From: Campylobacterales bacterium
Lineage (GTDB): Bacteria > Campylobacterota > Campylobacteria > Campylobacterales > JACAEZ01
Assembly: GCA_013388565.1 (NCBI GenBank)
Contig: JACAEZ010000082.1
Location: 1 to 13,267 of the forward strand
Reading direction: 5' to 3'
DNA: 13,267 nucleotides
The position numbers and the translations under genes were made by a program. The notes beneath the pieces are model-generated. The model was not told the origin of the DNA. It saw nothing but the letters and a program-made list of their open reading frames with translations, and searched no databases. Below, piece after piece: positions 1 to 6,834 of this stretch. Each line of letters begins with the position of its first letter. Positions within the stretch are counted from its first letter, which is position 1.

Positions 1-2327
1 AGCTTGATATTTCAAAAATTCAAAAATATACAAGTGCGGCAGTGGCTGGGCTTGATGGAGTTAGCCAAAGTGAGCTTGAAGTTGATGCGAAAATTCAGTT
101 TCGAGACAAAATTACAACAGAAGAAATTCAGCAAACTTTAATAAAAACAGCGGTTGAAAAGATTGATGTAGATGCACCAAATTGGACTTTTGTTGCAAGT
201 AGGCTTTTTTTATATGATTTGTATCACAAAGTTACACATTTTACAGGTTATGACCATTTGAAAAACTACTTTGAGAGATGTGAAAAAAATGGTCGAATTG
301 TGCTTGGGCTTAAAGAAAAGTATGATTTAGATGATTTAAATAGCTATATTGTTCATGATAGAGATTTGCAATTTAACTATTTGGGTATTAAAACACTTTA
401 TGATAGATATTTATTGAAAGATAAAAACAACAATCCAATAGAGTTGCCTCAACAGATGTTCATGGCAATCGCTATGTTTTTGGCACAAAATGAGACAGAT
501 AGACAAAATTGGGCTAAAAAGTTTTATGATTTAATCTCAAAATTTGAGGTGATGGTAGCGACTCCAACTCTTTCAAATGCTAGAACTCCTAGACATCAAC
601 TTAGTTCATGTTATATTGGCTCAACACCTGATAATATCGAAGGTATTTTTGATGGCTATAAAGAGATGAGTTTATTGTCTAAATATGGCGGTGGTATTGG
701 TTGGGATTGGTCGAAAGTTAGAGCTTTGGGAAGTTTTATCGATAGTCATAAAAATGCAGCTGGTGGGGTTATTCCATTTTTAAAAATCACAAATGATATA
801 GCTGTAGCTGTTGACCAACTTGGTACTAGAAAAGGGGCGATTGCGGTTTATTTGGAGCCGTGGCATTTGGATATTAGAGAGTTTTTAGATTTGCGAAAAA
901 ATAGCGGTGAAGAGAGAAGAAGAACTCATGATTTGTTTCCAGCACTTTGGATAAATGATTTATTCATGAAACGAGTGGTTGAAGATGGTATTTGGACACT
1001 TTTTGACCCTTTTGAAGTGAGTGATTTGACAGAAGTTTATGGAGACGAGTTTGAAAAAAGATACTTAGAGTATGAACAAAACGACTCAATTACAAAAGAG
1101 ACGATAAAAGCAAAAGATTTGTGGAAAAAAATCTTAGTTAGCTATTTTGAAACTGGAAGTCCGTTTTTGTGCTTTAAAGATAGTGCAAATAGAGCAAATC
1201 CAAATGGGCATAAAGGGATTATTAGAAGTAGTAACCTTTGTACAGAGATTTTTCAAAACACAGAGCCAAATAGCTACAAAATAAGAGTTGAGTTCAGTGA
1301 TGGAAGTGTCTCTTTATTTGATGAAGATGATGATGTAAAAGTTGATATTGGTGTGACTAAAAAAGCAAACAAAATATCAGCACTTGATATCATTGATGGT
1401 AAAAAAGTTTTTATTGTAGAAAAAGAGAAAATCGATGGCATGAGTGCTGTTTGTAATTTGGCTTCTATAAATTTATCTAAAATAAACACAAAAGAGGATA
1501 TTGAACGAGTCGTGCCGATTGCAATTAGAATGCTTGATAATGTGATTGATTTGAATTTTTATCCGCTAAAAAAGGTAAAAACAACAAATCTTAAAACTAG
1601 AGCTATCGGACTTGGTGTGATGGGTGAAGCTCAAATGTTGGCTGAAAATGGGATATATTGGGGAAGTGAAGAGCATTTTACAAAAATAGATGAGGTGCTA
1701 GAGTGCATTAGTTATAATGCGATAAAATCTTCAAGTGATTTAGCATTAGAAAAAGGGAGTTATGAACAGTTTGCGAATTCAAATTGGGCTAAGGGTATTA
1801 TGCCAATTGATGTTGCAAATCATGAGAGCTTAAAACTAGTCAATAGAGGGCTTTTTGGATATATCTATGATTGGCAAAGCTTAAAAGAGAAAGTTCAAAA
1901 AGATGGTATGCGAAACGGCTATTTGATGGCGATAGCTCCTACTAGTTCGATTTCTATCTTAACAGGTACGACTCAAACAATAGAGCCAATTTATAAAAGA
2001 AAGTGGTTGGAGCAAAATTTAAGCGGTCAAATTCCTGTGACAGCTCCAAACCTTAATCCAAACACATGGAGTTATTACACTCCTGCTTATGATTTAGACC
2101 AAAAAGTGCTAATAAAAGCAGCAGCGATTAGACAAAAATGGATTGACCAAGGGCAAAGTGTAAATATTTTTATAACATTAGATAAAGCAAGTGGTAAATA
2201 TCTTCATGAAATATACTCATTAGCTTGGAAATTGGGACTAAAATCAACATATTATTTAAGAAGTCAATCGCCTGAAATGAAAGAGCCAACAATGGGTAGA
2301 AGTGTTGAATGCGAAGGTTGTCAATAA
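1..2327 (+). CDS. nrdA: Ribonucleoside-diphosphate reductase class I, alpha (large) subunit; 5' end cut by window
   Basis: Reduces ribonucleoside diphosphates to deoxyribonucleotides in the cytoplasm, together with a radical-generating beta subunit (NrdB) that is not in this window. The frame is open back to position 3, and the residues there match the end of an ATP-cone, so the true start lies upstream; a GTG at 42 is internal. Counting from position 3 (774 residues visible), the family residues are present: redox cysteines C203 (SSCY) and C484 (VCNLASINLS), the thiyl-radical site N411-L-C413-T-E415, the radical-transfer tyrosines Y750-Y751 (TYYLRS), and the C-terminal shuttle pair CEGC at 770-773. 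Compared with E. coli NrdA, about 48 extra residues lie between C413 and C484. I recall a similar insert in other Campylobacterota NrdA proteins. The stop is followed after 9 nt by the next start, so the two are likely co-transcribed. Identification is secure. Confidence 0.97.
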   Translation, partial: LDISKIQKYTSAAVAGLDGVSQSELEVDAKIQFRDKITTEEIQQTLIKTAVEKIDVDAPNWTFVASRLFLYDLYHKVTHFTGYDHLKNYFERCEKNGRIVLGLKEKYDLDDLNSYIVHDRDLQFNYLGIKTLYDRYLLKDKNNNPIELPQQMFMAIAMFLAQNETDRQNWAKKFYDLISKFEVMVATPTLSNARTPRHQLSSCYIGSTPDNIEGIFDGYKEMSLLSKYGGGIGWDWSKVRALGSFIDSHKNAAGGVIPFLKITNDIAVAVDQLGTRKGAIAVYLEPWHLDIREFLDLRKNSGEERRRTHDLFPALWINDLFMKRVVEDGIWTLFDPFEVSDLTEVYGDEFEKRYLEYEQNDSITKETIKAKDLWKKILVSYFETGSPFLCFKDSANRANPNGHKGIIRSSNLCTEIFQNTEPNSYKIRVEFSDGSVSLFDEDDDVKVDIGVTKKANKISALDIIDGKKVFIVEKEKIDGMSAVCNLASINLSKINTKEDIERVVPIAIRMLDNVIDLNFYPLKKVKTTNLKTRAIGLGVMGEAQMLAENGIYWGSEEHFTKIDEVLECISYNAIKSSSDLALEKGSYEQFANSNWAKGIMPIDVANHESLKLVNRGLFGYIYDWQSLKEKVQKDGMRNGYLMAIAPTSSISILTGTTQTIEPIYKRKWLEQNLSGQIPVTAPNLNPNTWSYYTPAYDLDQKVLIKAAAIRQKWIDQGQSVNIFITLDKASGKYLHEIYSLAWKLGLKSTYYLRSQSPEMKEPTMGRSVECEGCQ

Positions 2328-2336
2328 GGAGTTTTC

Positions 2337-2765
2337 ATGAATAAAACTAGAGTCGATGATATGCTAATTGAGATGATTTCACCGAAGATAAAAGAGATTG
2401 AAGAAAAATTTAGTAAAAATCAACCTTTAACACAAGAGGATATTAACACTCTACTTTTAAAAAATCAATATAATCATATAAACCATTTAGATGATAAGCT
2501 AAATGAGGTCGTAGAAAACAATACGAAGTTAAAATTTGAATTTGAAAAACGATTTGGAGAGATGGAGATAAAATTTGAGAAAAGATTTGGTGAACTTGAA
2601 GGTAAGTTTTCAAACCTAGAGACAAAATTTGCAAATCTTGAAACAAAGTTTGAACAATTTCAAGTAAAAATGCAACAAACAATAATAACTACGATGAAGT
2701 GGTACATTGGCGGTGCTGGAATTGTTTTGGTTTTGATGAAAGCATTGGATATATTTGTAAAATAA
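2337..2765 (+). CDS. Small tail-anchored coiled-coil protein, function unknown
   Basis: I do not recognise a named gene. The 142-residue product has a charged helical N-terminal region, then a coiled coil at about residues 50-118 with repeated KFEKRFGE and KF-NLET units. Phe recurs at exact seven-residue spacing (F84, F91, F98, F105; also F73 and F80). A single hydrophobic helix at about 121-140 follows, with only a Val-Lys tail after it. The layout (coil, then one C-terminal membrane anchor, no signal peptide) resembles Borrelia Bdr proteins and the DUF1640/CCDC90 group by architecture; I cannot show homology. The bulk should face the cytoplasm and probably oligomerises. The ATG at 2337 has a strong AAGGAG ribosome binding site directly after the nrdA stop, which supports translation as part of the nrdA transcript. 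Confidence 0.8.
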   Translation: MNKTRVDDMLIEMISPKIKEIEEKFSKNQPLTQEDINTLLLKNQYNHINHLDDKLNEVVENNTKLKFEFEKRFGEMEIKFEKRFGELEGKFSNLETKFANLETKFEQFQVKMQQTIITTMKWYIGGAGIVLVLMKALDIFVK

Positions 2766-2777
2766 ATTAAAAAAAGG
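2759..2777 (+). repeat. 19-bp direct repeat, left copy
   Basis: The sequence AAAATAAATTAAAAAAAGG occurs here and again, identically, at 3213-3231. This copy spans the stop codon of the coiled-coil gene and the Shine-Dalgarno-like AAGG in front of the antitoxin. Together the two copies bracket the toxin-antitoxin pair. The A-rich composition makes chance or shared stop-plus-RBS function possible. Confidence 0.7.
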
Positions 2778-2797
2778 ATACTTTCATAACAAAAATT

Positions 2798-3010
2798 ATG
2801 ATAAATACAGATGATAATTTGGCAAACTCCTTTCATGAAGTGGCAAATCACCTAGGAATAAAGAAAAATGAACTTTTTGAAAGAGCATTTAAATACTACT
2901 TAGATTTAGTAAATCTATCTGTTGCAAAAGAGAGACTTAAAGAGTTTAAAAGTGGTAAAGCTGAAATAATATCTTTTGATGAACTTGAAAAGAGAGTTAG
3001 TGAAAGCTGA
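2798..3010 (+). CDS. Putative RelB/RHH-type antitoxin of a type II toxin-antitoxin pair
   Basis: A 70-residue protein with a short helix-rich N-terminal part (LANSFHEVANHLGIKKNELFERAF), as in ribbon-helix-helix-like DNA-binding antitoxins. It ends with a charged stretch and the phrase AEIISFDELEKRV, common at the C-terminus of RelB/DinJ-type antitoxins, where it would wrap the toxin. The gene overlaps the next ORF, a putative RelE-like toxin, as in typical antitoxin-toxin operons. The start is uncertain. ATG at 2798 lies 19 nt after the only good Shine-Dalgarno (AAGGA, 2774-2778), whereas an in-frame ATA at 2786 lies at the ideal 7-nt spacing and would add four residues (x-TKI). Expected role: neutralise the toxin and autorepress the operon. 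The call rests on context and general pattern, not on a diagnostic motif. Confidence 0.6.
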   Translation: MINTDDNLANSFHEVANHLGIKKNELFERAFKYYLDLVNLSVAKERLKEFKSGKAEIISFDELEKRVSES

Positions 3011-3224
3011 GTATCACTCACATGTGAAAGATGATTTACTTCGTTTAGAACCTATTTTAAGAAGTCATATTATCCTCGTGCTGAAAACTGGATTTTACAA
3101 TATTTCAAACTGTATTGAAAAGTGTGCCAATATTTACAGCTTTAAAACAGAAAGCGGTGTTGAAATTTTATATCACAAAAATAAGAACTATATTTTAGTT
3201 TTATCTATAAACAAAATAAATTAA
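3000..3224 (+). CDS. Putative RelE/ParE-family toxin, divergent
   Basis: A 74-residue product if started at GTG 3000. In-frame TTG 2976 and ATG 2979 lie upstream, but GTG 3000 gives the usual family opening (KAEYHSHVKDDLLRLEP, beta strand then amphipathic helix) and follows a purine-rich AAGAGAG. The end (NIYSFKTESGVEILYHKNKNYILVLSINK) matches the RelE/ParE pattern in which a short strand, a Gly-x-x-I-x-Y turn and a final hydrophobic strand build the core sheet. Such toxins cleave ribosome-bound mRNA (RelE) or poison gyrase (ParE). I cannot say which applies. The Arg/Lys-rich catalytic positions of RelE are not evident, so it may be divergent or inactive. It overlaps the antitoxin gene by 11 nt, which implies coupled translation. 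Its stop lies inside the second 19-bp repeat. Confidence 0.5.
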   Translation: MKAEYHSHVKDDLLRLEPILRSHIILVLKTGFYNISNCIEKCANIYSFKTESGVEILYHKNKNYILVLSINKIN

Positions 3225-3231
3225 AAAAAGG
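3213..3231 (+). repeat. 19-bp direct repeat, right copy
   Basis: Identical to 2759-2777. Here the repeat covers the toxin stop codon (3222-3224) and runs into the purH ribosome binding site AAGGGG (3228-3233). The stop codon lies in a different phase of the repeat from that in the left copy, so shared coding constraint alone does not explain the identity. Confidence 0.7.
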
Positions 3232-3239
3232 GGAATTTA

Positions 3240-4772
3240 GTGAGAGCATTAATTAGTGTAAGCGATAAAAGCGGTGTTGTTGAATTTGCTAAAGAGTTGG
3301 TTAGTTTAGGTTATGAGATTGTTTCAACTGGTGGAACACTCAAAACATTAACTCAAAATGAGATAACAGCGATTGATATAAGTGAAGTTACAAAATTTCC
3401 AGAGATGTTTGACGGAAGAGTTAAGACATTAAATCCATTGGTTCATGGTGGTATTTTGCATAGACGAGACAATAGTGAAGATGTCAAAATAGCTTCTGAA
3501 TATGGTATCAAAGGTATTGATTTAGTTTGTGTAAATTTATATCCATTCAAAGAGACGATAAACAAAACGGACAATTTTGATGAGATAATCGAAAATATCG
3601 ACATTGGCGGTCCTGCGATGGTTAGAAGTGCTGCTAAAAATTTTAAAGATGTGATAATTGTTACAAATGTGAATGATTATTCAAATGTAATAGAGGCTTT
3701 AAAAAACAATCAAAATACAATTGAATTTAGACAAGCTCTCATGATAAAAGCTTTTGAACACACAGCATCGTATGATAGCATGATAGCAAACTACATGAAC
3801 AAGCGATTTAATGGTGGTTTTGGTGAGTATCAATTTATATCTGGTAAAAAGGTGTTTGATACAAGATATGGTGAAAACCCCCATCAAAAAGGGGCTTTAT
3901 ATCAATTTGAAAACTTTTTTGAAGAGAGTTTTAAAACTATCAAAGGTGAAGCTAGTTTCAATAACCTAACAGATATAAACTCTGCTGTAAAAATCGTATC
4001 ATCTTTTGGAACAAATCCAGCCGTTTGTATCGTAAAACATGGAAATCCTTGCGGTTTTGCGATAAAAGATAATCTGCTTGAAAGTTATATCACTGCTTTA
4101 AAATGCGACCCACTATCTGCTTATGGCGGTGTTGTTGCGATAAATGGGGTTGTAGATAAAAGTTTAGCTGAAGAGATAAATAAAATTTTTATAGAGGTAA
4201 TCGTTTGTGGCTCTATAACAGATGAGGCAATAGCAGTGTTTGAGAGTAAAAAAAGGATAAAAATATTTACTCAAAATAGCCAATATCTGAAAATTGCAAA
4301 TGACTCTCATGACTTTAAACATATCGAAGGTGGTTTTGTCTATCAAAATAGCGATTTTGTAAGCGATGATGAGGTGAAAAATGCAAAAGTTATGGGTGAA
4401 TATCAAGCAAACGAACCACAACTTAAAGATTTAGAAATTGCTTATAAAATAGCCTCTCTTACAAAATCAAACTGTGTAGCTTATGTAAAAGATGGTGCAT
4501 TGGTCGCTATTGGCATGGGAATGACTAGTAGAGTTGATGCTTCTCAATGTGCATTGAAAAAAGCAAAAGAGCAAAATATCGATGTAACAGGAGCGGTTTT
4601 AGCTAGTGAGGCATTTTTTCCATTTAGAGATAGCATAGATGCCGCAGCAACAGCTGGAGTTAGTGCGATTATTGAACCCGGTGGAAGTATAAGAGATGAT
4701 GATATAATAATTGCAGCTAATGAGTACAAAATACCTCTATACTTTACAGGTATTAGACACTTTTTACATTAA
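3240..4772 (+). CDS. purH: Bifunctional AICAR formyltransferase / IMP cyclohydrolase
   Basis: Catalyses the last two steps of de novo purine synthesis: formyl transfer from 10-formyl-THF to AICAR, then ring closure to IMP. The product is 510 residues, normal for bacterial PurH. The N-terminal MGS-like cyclohydrolase domain carries STGGT (29-33), VNLYPF and the [15 protein letters not shown] segment. The transformylase domain begins near RYGENPHQ (209-216) and has the catalytic Lys-His pair K266-H267 in VKHGNPCG, followed by [16 protein letters not shown] and the C-terminal [10 protein letters not shown]...GGSIRDDD...GIRHFLH signature. It starts with GTG at 3240, six bases after AAGGGG. The last part of the gene (4730-4754) contains a dyad that may be the operator of the following nikR. 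Identification is secure. Confidence 0.98.
   Translation: MRALISVSDKSGVVEFAKELVSLGYEIVSTGGTLKTLTQNEITAIDISEVTKFPEMFDGRVKTLNPLVHGGILHRRDNSEDVKIASEYGIKGIDLVCVNLYPFKETINKTDNFDEIIENIDIGGPAMVRSAAKNFKDVIIVTNVNDYSNVIEALKNNQNTIEFRQALMIKAFEHTASYDSMIANYMNKRFNGGFGEYQFISGKKVFDTRYGENPHQKGALYQFENFFEESFKTIKGEASFNNLTDINSAVKIVSSFGTNPAVCIVKHGNPCGFAIKDNLLESYITALKCDPLSAYGGVVAINGVVDKSLAEEINKIFIEVIVCGSITDEAIAVFESKKRIKIFTQNSQYLKIANDSHDFKHIEGGFVYQNSDFVSDDEVKNAKVMGEYQANEPQLKDLEIAYKIASLTKSNCVAYVKDGALVAIGMGMTSRVDASQCALKKAKEQNIDVTGAVLASEAFFPFRDSIDAAATAGVSAIIEPGGSIRDDDIIIAANEYKIPLYFTGIRHFLH
4730..4754 (+). promoter_or_regulatory. Candidate NikR operator overlapping a -10-like element
   Basis: A perfect inverted repeat AATACCT-N11-AGGTATT lies 28 nt upstream of the nikR ATG, inside the purH 3' coding end. 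The 7-N11-7 geometry is that recalled for the Helicobacter pylori NikR consensus (TATWATT-N11-AATWATA), although the half-site bases differ. TATACT at 4738-4743, inside the spacer, could serve as a -10 box and would place transcription start near 4750. A repressor bound here would block it, giving autoregulation of nikR and the znu genes. No -35 at standard spacing is seen. Assignment to NikR is inference from position and geometry. Confidence 0.45.
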
Positions 4773-4782
4773 AATAAACAAC

Positions 4783-5196
4783 ATGAACGAACAAACGATA
4801 AGATTTTCAATCTCTTTACCAAAAGAGCTTCTTGATGAACTTGATAGCAGGTTTATAAATCAAGGGTACAGTTCAAGAAGTGAGTTTGTGAGAGATTTGA
4901 TACGAGAAAAGATGGTAGAAGATAAATGGGATGAAAATAGTGATGATGTTAGCGGTGTTTTGACTATCGTTTATGACCATCATCAACGAGAACTTACACA
5001 AAAACTTATAGATATTCAACATGATTGTGATGTAAATATATTATGTAATACTCATATTCATATCGACCACCACAACTGCCTTGAAGTCATCATGATGAAA
5101 GGGAATGCTATAAAAATAGAGAAGCTTAGTTGTGAAATTGGTGGCTTAAAAGGTGTAAAGTTTTCAAAACTTACAAAAGCTAGTGGCTTTAAATAA
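4783..5196 (+). CDS. nikR: Nickel-responsive transcriptional regulator NikR
   Basis: A nickel-sensing repressor or activator of metal-uptake genes; 137 residues, the usual family length. The N-terminal ribbon-helix-helix domain (residues 3-45: [20 protein letters not shown], then [14 protein letters not shown]) binds DNA as a dimer. The C-terminal ACT-like domain holds the full square-planar nickel ligand set H80, H91, H93 and C99 (IQH...[10 protein letters not shown]), with the same spacing as E. coli H76/H87/H89/C95. ATG 4783 is chosen because NikR homology begins there; in-frame ATGs further upstream fall inside purH. No convincing Shine-Dalgarno precedes it. There is no H. pylori-type N-terminal extension. 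It sits 20 nt before znuA, so it probably controls the transporter genes downstream and, through the dyad at 4730-4754, itself. Family identity is firm; the regulon is inferred. Confidence 0.93.
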   Translation: MNEQTIRFSISLPKELLDELDSRFINQGYSSRSEFVRDLIREKMVEDKWDENSDDVSGVLTIVYDHHQRELTQKLIDIQHDCDVNILCNTHIHIDHHNCLEVIMMKGNAIKIEKLSCEIGGLKGVKFSKLTKASGFK

Positions 5197-5216
5197 AAGT
5201 GTAAAAGGTATTTCTC

Positions 5217-6080
5217 ATGAAGATAGTTCAAAAAATTTGTTTAGCTATATTTGCAAATACGATGTTATCTGCTGATTTAAATGTTGTTGTTTCAATAATC
5301 CCTCAAAAAAGTTTTGTTGAAGAGATAGGAAAAGAGCATGTAAAAGTTATCTCCATGACACAAGCTGGTTCAAACCCTCATACTTACGAGCCAAAACCAT
5401 CTCAAATGAAAGAGTTAACACATGCGAATATCTACTTTTCAATCGGTGTAGAGTTTGAAGAGGCTTGGCTTGATAAGTTTGCTTCACAAAATAAAAAACT
5501 AAAAATAGTTGATAGTTCAAAAGGTGTAGAAAAGATAGAGATGATAGAACATCATCATGAAAAACATCATGAACACAATCACCATGAACATGAAGGAAAA
5601 GACCCACATATTTGGCTTTCACCGTCTATAATTAAAATAATTTCAAAAAATATATATGATACATTAGTTGAAAATGACCCGCAAAACATGGGTGATTATG
5701 AAAAAAACTATAATCTATTTTTGAAAAAATTGGAAGATACAGATGTAAAAATAAAACAAACTTTCTCTAAGTTGCCTAAAAATTCAAAATTTATGGTATT
5801 TCACCCTTCATGGGGATACTTTGCAAAAGAGTACAATTTAATACAAGTTCCAATAGAAGTAGAGGGTAAAAATCCAAAACCACAACAGCTTCAAAATATT
5901 ATCAAAGAGGCAAAAAAAGAGAATATAAAAGCAATTATCACTCAACCTGAATTTTCTCAAAAATCGGCTCAAACTATTGCAAATGAATTAAAAATAAATG
6001 TAGTTTCAATATCTCCACTACCATCAAATTGGAGTGAAACTCTATTAGAGATGGCAAAAACTATTGCTGATGAAAAATAA
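5217..6080 (+). CDS. znuA: Periplasmic zinc (metal)-binding protein of an ABC transporter
   Basis: The substrate-binding protein (cluster A-I, ZnuA/TroA type) that captures Zn2+ in the periplasm and passes it to the ZnuB channel. It has 287 residues including an N-terminal signal sequence ending near LSA-D (residues 19-20). Metal ligand histidines are visible as H55 (NPHTYEP), H131 (DPHIWLSP) and H196 (FHPSWGYF). A His-rich loop at 112-125 (nine His among acidic residues), typical of zinc-type members, lies just before the second ligand. At the fourth site, where many relatives have Asp (DPL), this protein has S266 (ISPLPSNW), consistent with a three-His zinc site rather than a manganese/iron site. 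The start has AAAAGG at 8-nt spacing. Adjacency to nikR leaves nickel as an alternative or additional substrate. Confidence 0.88.
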   Translation: MKIVQKICLAIFANTMLSADLNVVVSIIPQKSFVEEIGKEHVKVISMTQAGSNPHTYEPKPSQMKELTHANIYFSIGVEFEEAWLDKFASQNKKLKIVDSSKGVEKIEMIEHHHEKHHEHNHHEHEGKDPHIWLSPSIIKIISKNIYDTLVENDPQNMGDYEKNYNLFLKKLEDTDVKIKQTFSKLPKNSKFMVFHPSWGYFAKEYNLIQVPIEVEGKNPKPQQLQNIIKEAKKENIKAIITQPEFSQKSAQTIANELKINVVSISPLPSNWSETLLEMAKTIADEK

Positions 6081-6834
6081 AATAACTATTCAAAAACCGT
6101 TAGTTCAAATCAAAAATTTAAATTTTTCATATAACAGTTCGCAAACATTACAAAACATAAATTTAACCATAAATTCAACAGATTTTTTAGCGATTATTGG
6201 TCCAAATGGTGGTGGTAAAAGTACATTTTTTAAACTACTTCTTGGACTATTAAAGCCTCAAAGTGGTGAAATACTATTTTTTGATAAAAATTTAACATTT
6301 GGATATGCTCCTCAAAACACTAATGTAAACTTACATTTTCCAATCACTGTCTTTGATGTTGTTTTAACAGGAATTAGGAAAAAGAGTAAATTTTCACTAT
6401 TTTTTTCAGAAGATGAAAAAAATATCGCTTTAGAAGCTCTTGAAAAAGTTGGCATGAGTAGTTTTTCTTCACAAAAAATAGGTCTGCTTTCAGGTGGTCA
6501 GCGACAAAGAGTCATGATAGCTAGAGCTTTATGCTCAAATCCAGATATTTTACTACTCGATGAACCAACTTCACATATAGATGTAGAAGGGCAAAAACAG
6601 ATATATGAACTATTAAAAGAGTTAAATAAAAAATTGACAATCGTTTTGATTAGTCATGATATATCTGTAACATTGGATTATGCAGATAAAGTAGCATATA
6701 TAAATAAAACACTTAGTTATCATGATATGTCAAAACTATCCACTAACTCTATCAAACAAAAACTACAATCACATGATGGACATATTTGCGAAGTAGAGAT
6801 ATTACAACTGTTAGCAAAGGGACATAATGTTTGA
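6070..6834 (+). CDS. znuC: Zinc/metal ABC transporter ATP-binding protein
   Basis: The ATPase that energises metal import with ZnuA and ZnuB at the inner face of the cytoplasmic membrane. From ATG 6070 the product is 254 residues; it shows Walker A GPNGGGKST (44-52), Q-loop Q82, ABC signature LSGGQ (140-144), Walker B ILLLDEP (160-166) and the switch histidine H196 (LISHD). All catalytic elements are intact. A TTG at 6064 is also in frame but less likely. The gene overlaps the end of znuA by 11 nt and the start of znuB by 8 nt, so translation is coupled. The closest families are ZnuC and MntB/SitB-type ATPases; zinc is preferred because of the His-rich partner protein. Confidence 0.9.
   Translation: MKNKITIQKPLVQIKNLNFSYNSSQTLQNINLTINSTDFLAIIGPNGGGKSTFFKLLLGLLKPQSGEILFFDKNLTFGYAPQNTNVNLHFPITVFDVVLTGIRKKSKFSLFFSEDEKNIALEALEKVGMSSFSSQKIGLLSGGQRQRVMIARALCSNPDILLLDEPTSHIDVEGQKQIYELLKELNKKLTIVLISHDISVTLDYADKVAYINKTLSYHDMSKLSTNSIKQKLQSHDGHICEVEILQLLAKGHNV

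Noticed and set aside
42..44. GTG as the nrdA start
   Set aside because: The frame is open to the window edge and the residues before it continue the ATP-cone pattern, so the gene is truncated by the window rather than starting here.
4711..4782. Upstream in-frame start for nikR that would add 24 residues
   Set aside because: The extra residues come from the purH coding end read in another frame and have no resemblance to NikR, whose homology begins at ATG 4783.
6064..6069. TTG start for znuC
   Set aside because: ATG 6070 is two codons downstream, is the standard start codon and keeps the whole ABC domain.
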